Shown: positions 6,975 through 14,950, numbered from the stretch's first letter. The stretch is DNA of 20,274 nucleotides from Halobacteriales archaeon (GCA_018609935.1 JAHENH010000137.1:1-20274), one strand, 5' to 3'. Made by a program: numbers and translations. Notes: generated by a model not told the origin, from the letters alone.

Positions 6975-8984
6975 TTAGGGGTTTGGTTTTGCAGTTAACT
7001 CAGTATTAACAAAAACCCCATCAGAGGCTAACTCAGGAATATAGGCAGCTGATCCACCACATGATCTAGGATTTAAACAATATTCTATACGAGGCGAAAG
7101 TGCCCGTATCCTATCATTATATACAATTACTGGAACATTGAACCGATATTCAAACCCACCACTAAGACCATAATCAACAAACAAAATTAAACTAACAGTA
7201 TCTCTACCCTCAACACTAAGAGTTCGGTTTCCAACTGCTTCTATATCACCTCCAGCCTTTATTTGACCCTCTGAAATTGTAACACTGACATTAATACTTT
7301 CAGAAACATTACTGGTATAATATATATTTCCCTTATTAGTTTTCATCCTAGTAGTTATACCTATTGCCCCATCTGGAATCCCTAGTTTTATGTCAAGTTT
7401 CACTTTATAGCCAGACACATCTTTAACCCGCTGTAAACTAGCAGCTTCAGGTGAGCCAGAATATGGTGCCCACACACCTCGATAAACATAACGGTATAAT
7501 CTCCTATTCTGAAATTCATCTATGACCTCAAAGGGCCTGCTATCTATGGCATATATTGTACGTCCATCAAACCCCGGATTATTTCTAAGGAGCTGAAAAG
7601 GATGGTTTAACCAATCACCATATGGATCCGGAAGTAAGATTAAAGAGTTAGACGGAGAACCATTATAGAAGGGCTTATAAGCATCTTTATATGTATTAGT
7701 TACATCCATATTTTTATCAATGCTATCACTGAGATTATTAGAAGTCACTATCCCTACTAAACTTAAATTAATGATTAAAAATAAAACTAGGACAGCACGG
7801 AAAAATTTTATATCAAGTTTTTTATGTAAAATTTTAGTTACTGATTTAAAAATCCAAACCACTCCTGTTGCTGCAAACGCTGCAGTTGGAAGTAGAAGAT
7901 CAAAGTGATAGTAAGGACCGAAAGCTGATATAAGACCATCATTAACATTATTTATCTCTCCTAAAATGTTGAGATTCCCCCAAAAATAGATATTACCACA
8001 TATTATAGAAATAAACAGACCTGCAACCACTCCTTTACTTGCTGAAGGATTATACCTAAAGGTATAAATTAAACCAATAACTACAAATACGAAACCAAAA
8101 ATCCCCCCTGTAATCCATTCTATAAAGAACGATTCAACTACCTTAATATTTGCACGTAAACCTAATTCCAATGTATAAAATACTTCATGGCCTATTATCC
8201 TACGTTGACCAAATCCAAGACCATCAAGTGGAGCGAAAGCCTGATACGGGAATACCCAGGGTGATCCAGTCATCAAAAAATTATACAAAAGCGCTATGAA
8301 AACTCCAAAAACACCAAATAAAGCTGTAATAGATTGTCTTCGTAAATTAAAAAAGAAATCCGTATATAATGTCCATATAGAATGAATAACAAACGGGATA
8401 GCAAACAACACTGCAGTATACGGACGCGAAAAAAAAGCTAACCCAATAGATACACCAGCTACTGCTGCATATAAAATATTATTATTTCGATTCGCTTGTA
8501 AATACCCATACGCAAAAACAAGATTTAGAAGTGTTGTAGGTGCATAAGGTAGAAAAACAGAAGAATCAATCAAAAATATTGGTGAAAAAAGGACAAATAA
8601 ACCAGCTAATAGCCCAGTATACGCATCAAAAACCTCATCGACAACTAAAACTACAAGAACTAGATTAGCTCCTGCAATACTAATAAGCGCCAATCTGTAA
8701 CCACCTAAAAGTTGACCTAGAGCAAACATAGCTGCAGGAACAGGAGTATATTTAGGATATAATCTATCACCACTTTCAACGAAAAACCATGGATGAAAAA
8801 CCTCTTCTACGGGTGGCCAGAGATTTAACTGACCTTCAAGAAGCATTGCAGCTTGCTGTAGATAGACTCCTTCATCATGATTTAAAGAATGATAAGGAAA
8901 AACTTGGGTTGATATAATCCAAACTGCTAATGCACCTATAATAGCTAATAAAGCTGAGCCAAGTTTAACCATCCAACGTTGCAT
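6975..8984 (-). CDS. GT-C / GT39 (ArnT-PMT)-like membrane glycosyltransferase in the iron-transport operon
   Basis: A 669-residue integral membrane protein. The first helix (about 7-28) is followed by an external loop with NHDEGVYLQQA (35-45), the acidic Asp37-Glu38 motif typical of the first loop of GT-C enzymes using lipid-phosphate sugar donors. About ten further hydrophobic segments run to about residue 413. The last about 255 residues are hydrophilic and β-rich (for example IDSRPFEVIDEF, VNVSVTISEGQ) and should form a domain outside the cell. It begins 1 nt after the ATPase stop, so it is the fourth gene of the Fe(III) ABC operon. Inferred role: transfer of a sugar from a polyprenyl phosphate, perhaps made by the GT2 enzyme at 3992, onto a surface protein, lipid or glycan. 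The family call is good; acceptor, donor and the link to iron are inference. A flippase or polymerase role cannot be excluded. Confidence 0.75.
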   Translation of the reverse strand: MQRWMVKLGSALLAIIGALAVWIISTQVFPYHSLNHDEGVYLQQAAMLLEGQLNLWPPVEEVFHPWFFVESGDRLYPKYTPVPAAMFALGQLLGGYRLALISIAGANLVLVVLVVDEVFDAYTGLLAGLFVLFSPIFLIDSSVFLPYAPTTLLNLVFAYGYLQANRNNNILYAAVAGVSIGLAFFSRPYTAVLFAIPFVIHSIWTLYTDFFFNLRRQSITALFGVFGVFIALLYNFLMTGSPWVFPYQAFAPLDGLGFGQRRIIGHEVFYTLELGLRANIKVVESFFIEWITGGIFGFVFVVIGLIYTFRYNPSASKGVVAGLFISIICGNIYFWGNLNILGEINNVNDGLISAFGPYYHFDLLLPTAAFAATGVVWIFKSVTKILHKKLDIKFFRAVLVLFLIINLSLVGIVTSNNLSDSIDKNMDVTNTYKDAYKPFYNGSPSNSLILLPDPYGDWLNHPFQLLRNNPGFDGRTIYAIDSRPFEVIDEFQNRRLYRYVYRGVWAPYSGSPEAASLQRVKDVSGYKVKLDIKLGIPDGAIGITTRMKTNKGNIYYTSNVSESINVSVTISEGQIKAGGDIEAVGNRTLSVEGRDTVSLILFVDYGLSGGFEYRFNVPVIVYNDRIRALSPRIEYCLNPRSCGGSAAYIPELASDGVFVNTELTAKPNP

Positions 8985-8985
8985 T

Positions 8986-10143
8986 TCAGTCAGATGGGAA
9001 CCAAGCTAGTCTATGATCAGCGACTAGATCAACCCTTACTTTTTGATATAAATTAAATTTATCTACATGGTTGTGTTCACAGTATACTATATCACCGGAA
9101 CCAAGTTCTACTCTATAGACAAATGAGGGGCCAGTATATTGACGATATGTTATATGACCATTAGCCTTACAGTCATCAGCAACTCTAGCATATACATCAT
9201 CAGGTCTAACAAGTATGTCAATATTCATGTCGGTTTTTTTAGGCCCTCCTTTTTCTAGTATATCAGTATTAAAAGAACCAATTGGAGTTTTGACACTACT
9301 ATCTTCTATGTGTCCAGGAATAAAACCGGCTTCTCCAAGGAATTCGGCAACAAATTTGGATTCAGGGTTTTGAAAGACATACTCTGGACTACCTATCTGT
9401 TCAAGACATCCATTATTGATTACTGCAACACGATCACTTATCGAAAGAGCTTCTTCTTGATCATGGGTAACAGATATTGCAGTAACACCTGTCGCTTTAA
9501 GAATTCGTCTAACTTCTTCCCGCATTTTTTTCCTTAAACCAACATCGAGATTAGAGAATGGTTCATCAAGAAGTAAGACATCAGGTTTCGGTGCTAATGA
9601 TCGAGCTAGTGCAACACGTTGTTGCTGGCCACCTGAAAGAGTATCAGTTGAATGGTCTTTGTATCCTGAGAGATCAACCAAGTTAAGTAGCTCCTCAATA
9701 CGTTGGTCGATCTCATCTTTATCCATATCTTGGATGCCGTAGGCAATATTCTCTCTAACAGAAAGATGGGGAAACAAAGCGAAATCTTGAAAGATTAGGC
9801 CTATATCACGGTTGTCAGGCTGAACAAATTTGTTATCACTTGATACTATATCCCCTCGAATGCTAATTGTGCCTGAATCTGTTTTTTCAAGGCCTGCAAT
9901 TAGCCTTAAAATAGTTGTTTTACCACATCCTGATGGCCCAAGTAATGTAAGGATTTCCCCCTCATATACAGAGAAAGAGAGATTTTCTACAGCTATTTCT
10001 CCTTCAAAATTCCGTGTTACTCCATTAAGCTCCAGTACTGGATCTCCATGTTTCTCTTCAGTTTTTTTAACAGAATTTGTTTCAACTACAGCTTTCTTTG
10101 TTGTTTTATCTGTTATTTTTTCACTGGTCGACATCTCGACCAC
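8986..10143 (-). CDS. Fe(III) ABC transporter ATP-binding protein (FbpC/SfuC-like)
   Basis: A 385-residue ABC ATPase. The nucleotide-binding domain has Walker A GPSGCGKTT (69-77), Q-loop FQD near 118-120, signature LSGGQQQR (169-176), Walker B VLLLDEPF (189-196), D-loop SNLD and the H-loop His227. A C-terminal TOBE-like domain of about 120 residues (with VRPDDV) completes the FbpC/PotA layout. The first about 35 residues are a Lys/Thr/Glu-rich tail not expected in the family; a start at Met4 (10134) is equally possible. Either start overlaps the permease stop, showing translational coupling. It energises import of ferric iron brought by the lipoprotein through the double-domain permease. Spermidine, thiamine and sulfate importers have similar ATPases; the iron call rests on the permease, the binding protein and the upstream iron box. 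Confidence 0.88.
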   Translation of the reverse strand: MVEMSTSEKITDKTTKKAVVETNSVKKTEEKHGDPVLELNGVTRNFEGEIAVENLSFSVYEGEILTLLGPSGCGKTTILRLIAGLEKTDSGTISIRGDIVSSDNKFVQPDNRDIGLIFQDFALFPHLSVRENIAYGIQDMDKDEIDQRIEELLNLVDLSGYKDHSTDTLSGGQQQRVALARSLAPKPDVLLLDEPFSNLDVGLRKKMREEVRRILKATGVTAISVTHDQEEALSISDRVAVINNGCLEQIGSPEYVFQNPESKFVAEFLGEAGFIPGHIEDSSVKTPIGSFNTDILEKGGPKKTDMNIDILVRPDDVYARVADDCKANGHITYRQYTGPSFVYRVELGSGDIVYCEHNHVDKFNLYQKVRVDLVADHRLAWFPSD

Positions 10144-11749
10144 CTTCTTGTGCTAAGATAACAGCCATTGAGAGGCCTGAGACAACAACTAATACTAGTG
10201 CTGGAACAGCTGCTTGTCCGTACAGCCCTGCTTCCTGAACCCTCCATATATATGTTACTAGAGTGTCAAAGCGAAGAGGGCGAAGTAAAAGAGTTGCTGG
10301 TAACTCTTTCATAGTAGTTAGAAAAACAAGTGCAGCACCGGTTGCAATACCAGGAATAATTAAAGGTAGGGTTATTGATCTAAATGCACTAAACCTTGAT
10401 CTCCCTAGGCTACGTGCAGCTTCAACTAAGCCTTTGTCTACTTGTAGCCTTGAGGTTCTTATAGAACCTATAGCCTGAGGCATAAATCTAACAACGTATG
10501 CGAACACGAGAAGAGGAATAGTTTTATATAATACTGGAACTACATCGAGGCTAAAACTTACTAATGCTATTGCAAGAACTATCCCTGGGGTTGCATACCC
10601 TACATATGGTGCTCGGTCCGCAATAGTAGCTAATTTAGAACTGGATAAAGCTGATTTCAACGCTATAGGTATTGCCACTAAGACTGCGGTGCCCGCTGCT
10701 AATAGGGAGATGTAAACTGAATTCCATCCATATGACCATGAAAATGTCATAGAGCCTATAGCGTAGCCTGGCCCGGTACGTACAAGCCACATACCAAAAA
10801 TTGTGATAGGTAGCAATATAGCTATTAGTCCAATTCCAGCTGGAAAAAGCATTACTATATAGCGCCACCGGCCCAGATCTAAATCAACTTTTCCCCGGTT
10901 TCCTCTACTTGCGTAAGCCCCTGATTCGTCAATACCTATCTTGGACTCGATAGCTAGAATTACTGCTGTAACTGCAAAGAGCTGTAGTGACAGTAGTGCA
11001 GCGTAATCACGCATGAAAGCGTTATATCTTGCATATATGAACTGTGTGAAAACCTCTAACTGCATAATATTCGGGGTGCCAAAATCCGAAAGAGTATATA
11101 GAGCTACTAGTAGGGCTCCAGCAGTTATTCCTGGCATAATTTGAGGAAGGGTGATACGTCGAAATACATCCCATCTTCCAGAGTTGAGTGTCCTAGCTGC
11201 CTCGACAATAGAGGCATCTAAAGATAATAAGGAAGCACGAGTTGTTAGAAAAACATAGGGATATGTATAAAGTGTGAGTACAATTGAAGCCCCAAAGAAT
11301 CCATAAATTGTTGGCAATTGATCTATACCAAGTGGGGCTAGAGCATCTGCTAGTGTCCCTCGTGGCCCAAATGCAGAAACTACTGCAAATGCACCAAGAT
11401 AACTTGGAATAGCGAGTGGAAGTGCTACTATAACAGTCCAGAACTGTCTAAAAGGCATATCAGTTTGGATCGTTAGTACTGCTAGAGGCACTCCAACTAC
11501 CACACTTGCGCATGTTACAACAGCAACTAATGCTATACTTCTCCATAGGACCTGTAGTGTTGTAGGTGCAATTGTAAGATCAACTGCTCTAGGACCTAAA
11601 TTAAACAAGTCAACAAATAGCCAACCGAGAGGTAAGACAAGTACTGTTGTAATAGCAGCTGCAAGTAGTGTGAGACCTGTTCCTATAGCTGTTGTTTCAT
11701 CTTTTGAAACACGTCTATATATTGATATGATCCAGTTTTGTATTTTCAT
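10121..11749 (-). CDS. Fe(III) ABC transporter permease, two fused MetI domains (FbpB/SfuB-like)
   Basis: A 542-residue permease with two BPD_transp_1 (MetI) domains joined by a polar linker (about 270-296). Each domain has an EAA coupling motif for the ATPase: VEAARTLNSGRWDVFRRITLP (182-202) and VEAARSLGRSRFSAFRSITLP (442-462). The helix after the second loop carries KELPATLLLRP (481-491), characteristic of ferric-iron permeases of the FbpB/SfuB type. About 12 transmembrane helices are expected. The gene starts 3 nt after the binding-protein stop and overlaps the ATPase start, so the three transporter parts form one operon. By eye it is less AT-rich than flanking genes such as the GT75 gene; I have not computed this. 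Confidence 0.9.
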   Translation of the reverse strand: MKIQNWIISIYRRVSKDETTAIGTGLTLLAAAITTVLVLPLGWLFVDLFNLGPRAVDLTIAPTTLQVLWRSIALVAVVTCASVVVGVPLAVLTIQTDMPFRQFWTVIVALPLAIPSYLGAFAVVSAFGPRGTLADALAPLGIDQLPTIYGFFGASIVLTLYTYPYVFLTTRASLLSLDASIVEAARTLNSGRWDVFRRITLPQIMPGITAGALLVALYTLSDFGTPNIMQLEVFTQFIYARYNAFMRDYAALLSLQLFAVTAVILAIESKIGIDESGAYASRGNRGKVDLDLGRWRYIVMLFPAGIGLIAILLPITIFGMWLVRTGPGYAIGSMTFSWSYGWNSVYISLLAAGTAVLVAIPIALKSALSSSKLATIADRAPYVGYATPGIVLAIALVSFSLDVVPVLYKTIPLLVFAYVVRFMPQAIGSIRTSRLQVDKGLVEAARSLGRSRFSAFRSITLPLIIPGIATGAALVFLTTMKELPATLLLRPLRFDTLVTYIWRVQEAGLYGQAAVPALVLVVVSGLSMAVILAQEGGRDVDQ

Positions 11750-11752
11750 TTC

Positions 11753-12919
11753 TCATCCCAGTACACTGGATTCTCTCATAAGATCTAGCGTAGGTTCTAG
11801 GTTAGATAGTTTTGAGAGGTCGACATCTGGTGGATTTAGTTGATCTATTGTAGGTAAATCACCTGGTGGAACTACTTCAGATATCATTGGATATGCAAAG
11901 CTTACAGTTGTGAAAAATTCTTGTGCCTCAGCTGATAGTAAATGTTTGATAAAGTTGTTTACTAGCCTCCCGTTATCAGTTCCTTGTATTTTGAGTGCAC
12001 CTGCTATATTAATTAGTGCACCTGCATCGTTTTTGGTAAAAGCTAAATCTATAGGTGCGTTAGGACGACTGTTTTTCACCCGAAGAGCGTAATAGTGATT
12101 TGCGAACCCAGCATTGAGGGCACCATCAGCTACTTGATTAGAGACAACAAACTCATTGGGAAATCTTTCTGTACCGGCTTCTCTAAGAGATATAAGCCAT
12201 TCACGTGTACTTTCAGGTCCTTCTATAAGACGCATAGCAGTTACAAATGATTTAAACGCACCATATGTTGGTGCCCATCCCATTGTTCCTTGTAGTATTT
12301 CTGTATTTGGGATCTCTTGTACTGTATCTGGTATATCATTTTCGTTTAGTTGGTCTGTGTTGTATGGGATACTTCGGGCACGACCAGTAACACCTACCCA
12401 TGCGTTGTCATTACCTCGGAAGCTTTCTGGAACAGGTTCGACTACGTCTTTTGGAAGTGGTTCGTATGCGTTGTTATTGGCTACAAATCCTAGTGAACTT
12501 GCGTCGATAGACCAAAAAACATCGGCTTGTGTTGCACCGGCTTCCCCCTCTTCGACAATTGTCTGAGCTAAAGAGGAAGAAGAAGCGCTACTTGTATAAA
12601 CCTGAAAATCTGGATATATTTCTTGAAGCATTTCTACAAATTGGAAGTAAATACCTCCTTCTCCCCCACCTATATATAGGTTTATAGACCCTGATAGGTT
12701 TGGAAGATCCTCTATTGATGTCCCGCCTGGTTCTGGTCTTCCTTGTACTAGTGAGCCTGATCCTCTAAATTTGGTTATTGAAGGTATCTCTACATTATTT
12801 GGACTTCCAGTATCGTTGCTATTTCCAAAAAATCCTAGACAGCCAGTTAGACCGGCAATTGATCCAGTTGCTACTGTTTTTAGTATATTGCGTCGATTGA
12901 GTCCGCCGTCTTGCTTCAT
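11753..12919 (-). CDS. Fe(III) ABC transporter substrate-binding lipoprotein (FbpA-like), Tat-type signal
   Basis: A 388-residue extracellular solute-binding protein. The N-terminus has twin Arg9-Arg10 (NRRNILK), a short hydrophobic stretch and a lipobox LTGC with Cys27, the usual haloarchaeal Tat-lipoprotein layout. A low-complexity Ser/Asn/Gly linker follows (about 32-60). The mature part shows the FbpA-type pattern: TSSASSSSLAQTIVEEG (109-125), ADVFWSIDA (132-140), and Tyr276-Tyr277 in GFANHYYALR, matching the paired tyrosines that bind Fe3+ in FbpA. KHLLSAEAQEFF follows near 325-336. It is the first gene of a four-gene operon, and its start codon sits 4 nt from an iron-box palindrome. Role: captures ferric iron outside the membrane and delivers it to the permease. 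Other anions are possible for this fold, but the tyrosine pair and operator favour iron. Confidence 0.88.
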   Translation of the reverse strand: MKQDGGLNRRNILKTVATGSIAGLTGCLGFFGNSNDTGSPNNVEIPSITKFRGSGSLVQGRPEPGGTSIEDLPNLSGSINLYIGGGEGGIYFQFVEMLQEIYPDFQVYTSSASSSSLAQTIVEEGEAGATQADVFWSIDASSLGFVANNNAYEPLPKDVVEPVPESFRGNDNAWVGVTGRARSIPYNTDQLNENDIPDTVQEIPNTEILQGTMGWAPTYGAFKSFVTAMRLIEGPESTREWLISLREAGTERFPNEFVVSNQVADGALNAGFANHYYALRVKNSRPNAPIDLAFTKNDAGALINIAGALKIQGTDNGRLVNNFIKHLLSAEAQEFFTTVSFAYPMISEVVPPGDLPTIDQLNPPDVDLSKLSNLEPTLDLMRESSVLG

Positions 12920-12923
12920 GATG

Positions 12924-12939
12924 TTTAGGTCGCCCTAAA
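12924..12939. promoter_or_regulatory. Iron-box-like palindrome before the Fe(III) ABC operon
   Basis: TTTAGGTCGCCCTAAA has perfect 6-nt arms around a 4-nt centre (TCGC) that differs from the CATA of two other boxes. Arms and spacing are conserved while the centre varies, as expected for a two-fold symmetric operator. It ends 4 nt from the binding-protein start codon on the minus strand. Its position before a ferric-iron importer is the main reason to read all four sites as iron-responsive. Confidence 0.78.
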
Positions 12940-13161
12940 AATACATAATACTTATTATTCCTCATTATTTTATGGATTTAATATAAAATATAATAGACAG
13001 ATAAAACCTTAATTAAACTTTAACCTGTTAACATTTGCTAATTTCTTAATATATCTAATTCTGATATATCTCCATGTTAATCTGTTTAATCTTTTGAGGA
13101 TACGCTGATTTTTTATTTCTATATTATCTTTTAGATATTTTTATTATACTGTATTGTTTTT

Positions 13162-14349
13162 TTATTTATCGACTACTTTATAGGATTTATCCTGTTTCAG
13201 GTTTCGTAGACATTCAGTCCATTCCTTCATATGTTTTCCAATAAATGTTAGAAATTCCCCATTTGTATATTTAGACCAGCTACCTGATATCAACCTGTCT
13301 GCAATTTTTTGATATATTAACATATACTTATTATTTTTAGAGTTATTTACTGTATGTTTCTTTACTGTATCTAGTTCTATTTGATCAATAATACGCCATA
13401 AATATTCATTTATTTCTAGTCCTTCAACCTCTTTTTTTAGATCATTAAAAGTTGATCTCTCTGCTTTGTTATGTTTACAGAGGGGATATCCATTATATAT
13501 ATTTTTATCTAATATATCACAGGCCTTTTTTAGAAAAATACCGCTCCATATATCATCAAATCTTCCTATATTCCATTTATTATCATCCATAGGGAGTTGG
13601 TAAAAAACAGGTATTATTTCACGTTTAAATGCTAAATTCATAGAACAAACAGTCAAATAGTTATTAGATGCTACAACAAAGCTGTCATCATATGAATCCC
13701 TATAAAGACGTGTCTCAGATTGACCATTAAGATCACCATCAATTAAAATTCGAATAGCATCTAAATCAGGTACATTAGTCCATAAGCCTTGAGATGCTAC
13801 AACCTCCGATATTTTTATACTTCTGGAATCAACACTTTCATTCATTTTAGAATAAGGATATCCACGTGGATATAATCCATGCTCTCCAATATTTTGATAA
13901 AGTACATTTACCCAGTTTTTATCCGAAGAAATCTCTTTTATTTTTCCGTTATATCCAAGGTTTTGTATATGCTTACCAAAAAAATCATCATTAGGATGGG
14001 GTATTGTGTCATCATCTATAAAAAACCCGTATTTGAAATCTTTTTTCCACATATACAATAATCCGAAACTAGTTTCAGCATGACTTTTTCTAGGTATTAA
14101 ATGAGAAAATTCCTCTATATTATTGTCTTTATACCATTCTTGTCTACTTTTATGGTCAAAAACTTTACCTGATATATCTTCCTTAGTAAATATATCCTGC
14201 ATCTTCTGAGTATCACAAAAATCCTCAGTTATAAATAAAACATGTATCCGTGATAAATCGAATCCATGCTTTCTTGCATTTTCGAAGTATTTAAGCATAC
14301 AGTCGTATTCTCTGATTGTTGGTACTATTACACATATATCCTGATCCAT
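13162..14349 (-). CDS. GT75 / reversibly glycosylated polypeptide (UDP-arabinopyranose mutase)-like protein
   Basis: A 395-residue soluble protein whose motifs, in order, match the plant RGP/UAM family (GT75). It starts with CVIVPTIREYD (6-16), then FFIDDDTIPHP (109-119) with the Asp112-114 triad that holds the metal-nucleotide. PRGYPYS (161-167) has Arg162 at the place of the plant arginine that is reversibly glycosylated. Further on come GLWTNVPDLDA (188-198), CSMNLAFKREIIP (235-247), IGRFDDIWSGIF (261-272) and KHNKAERSTFNDLKKE (292-307). Plant members interconvert UDP-arabinopyranose and UDP-arabinofuranose; archaeal members are often labelled 'glucan-protein synthase' without proof. The final about 70 residues diverge. 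It is transcribed alone on the minus strand, 242 nt upstream of the iron-transporter genes, and has its own TATA-like element and iron-box-like site. Family placement is good from motifs; substrate is unknown. Confidence 0.75.
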   Translation of the reverse strand: MDQDICVIVPTIREYDCMLKYFENARKHGFDLSRIHVLFITEDFCDTQKMQDIFTKEDISGKVFDHKSRQEWYKDNNIEEFSHLIPRKSHAETSFGLLYMWKKDFKYGFFIDDDTIPHPNDDFFGKHIQNLGYNGKIKEISSDKNWVNVLYQNIGEHGLYPRGYPYSKMNESVDSRSIKISEVVASQGLWTNVPDLDAIRILIDGDLNGQSETRLYRDSYDDSFVVASNNYLTVCSMNLAFKREIIPVFYQLPMDDNKWNIGRFDDIWSGIFLKKACDILDKNIYNGYPLCKHNKAERSTFNDLKKEVEGLEINEYLWRIIDQIELDTVKKHTVNNSKNNKYMLIYQKIADRLISGSWSKYTNGEFLTFIGKHMKEWTECLRNLKQDKSYKVVDK

Positions 14350-14358
14350 ACATACAGA

Positions 14359-14378
14359 TTTTTAGCCTAACCTAAAAA
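14359..14378. promoter_or_regulatory. Iron-box-like imperfect palindrome before the GT75 gene
   Basis: TTTTTAGCCTAACCTAAAAA has 8-nt arms around CTAA with a single mismatch (C14366 in place of G). The core TTTAGC-CTAA-CCTAAA fits the 6+4+6 design of the three perfect sites. It ends 10 nt from the GT75 start codon, and a TATA-like element lies upstream at the distance that would put the transcription start inside the box. Confidence 0.65.
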
Positions 14379-14392
14379 TTTATTGATGTCAT

Positions 14393-14402
14393 ACTATATA
14401 GA
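14393..14402 (-). promoter_or_regulatory. Candidate TATA element for the GT75 gene
   Basis: On the minus strand this reads TCTATATAGT, centred near 14397. A start about 27 nt downstream falls near 14370, inside the iron-box-like palindrome, the same geometry as at the GT2 gene. Confidence 0.45.
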
Positions 14403-14828
14403 TATTATTTGTTTATCATTTAATAAGAAAAATATAGAAGATTTATTCCTTTTAAGGAGAGGAAAAACCGACTTTCTTATAGACTAAAATATAAGATACA
14501 ATACCTTTTGTAACCTAGAGAAAAAATTATCGAACTACAAAACTATAAATAAAGTTTAATACAGTAGTCTATCAACTAAATATAGAAAATAGGATAATCT
14601 AAATACAACTGTGTATGCAAAACTTTTTAACAGATCTTAGTTGTAGAAAAAGAAACCTCTATAGCTTTAATATTGATGAAAATTTCAGTATATTATCAAT
14701 GTTAAATAAGAAATATATTGTATACCACCTAAAAATTAATTTATACTTAAAAACTAATCTATAATCAACAAGATTTGATTTCTAGTTAATTATTTTACTT
14801 ATGATTTAATTTAGTTTATTATATAAAG
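14403..14828. other. AT-rich intergenic region, nothing recognised
   Basis: I find no convincing reading frame, tRNA, second C/D RNA or operator here. There is a weak inverted pair ATTGAT/ATCAAT around 14671-14700 with a long loop, and a short purine-rich island near 14455-14470. Neither has supporting context. The stretch separates the iron island from the small RNA gene and taw1. Confidence 0.5.
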
Positions 14829-14898
14829 TAAGGCCTCTGTACTCATAGGGGTCTTCATAGTATTTACTCTGACCGCCCGTCTATCGTCATCGGCCTTA
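14829..14898 (-). ncRNA. C/D-box-like guide sRNA with CAGA D boxes; predicted 16S C1402 guide
   Basis: A 70-nt GC-richer island in AT-rich DNA, closed by a perfect 7-bp stem TAAGGCC/GGCCTTA. In minus-strand order: box C-like AUGACGA (14890-14884), 12-nt spacer (14883-14872), box D'-like CAGA (14871-14868), 9-nt loop, box C'-like AUGAAGA (14858-14852), 12-nt spacer (14851-14840), box D-like CAGA (14839-14836). Both C boxes match RUGAUGA at 6 of 7 bases, differing at the fifth. Both D boxes have A for U (CUGA to CAGA). The two 12-nt spacers are the standard archaeal distance. The D' guide contains GACGGGCGGU, complementary to the universal 16S ACCGCCCGUC; the fifth base before D' pairs with C1402 (E. 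coli numbering). An A/T-rich TATA-like stretch lies at 14912-14926. Structure and target are inferred from sequence alone; the non-canonical D boxes are the main doubt. Confidence 0.68.
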
Positions 14899-14950
14899 AT
14901 ATTAATAATATCTCTTAATAATTAAAAGGAATACGTATCTGTATCCTATA

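Noticed and set aside
14671..14700. ATTGATGA with a nearby inverted ATCAAT, a possible second C/D RNA or hairpin.
   Set aside because: No D box lies 12 nt away on either strand, and the 6-bp arms with a long loop are expected by chance in this base composition.
14829..14898. The same island read on the plus strand as the RNA gene, since it contains CTGA.
   Set aside because: The plus strand has no C-like box upstream of the CTGA and would carry the 16S-like sense sequence instead of the complementary guide. All spacings fit only the minus strand.
14829..14898. tRNA gene suggested by a 7-bp closing stem and about 70-nt length.
   Set aside because: There is no T-arm GTTCGA-type sequence, no D-arm pattern and no 5-bp anticodon stem with a 7-nt loop.
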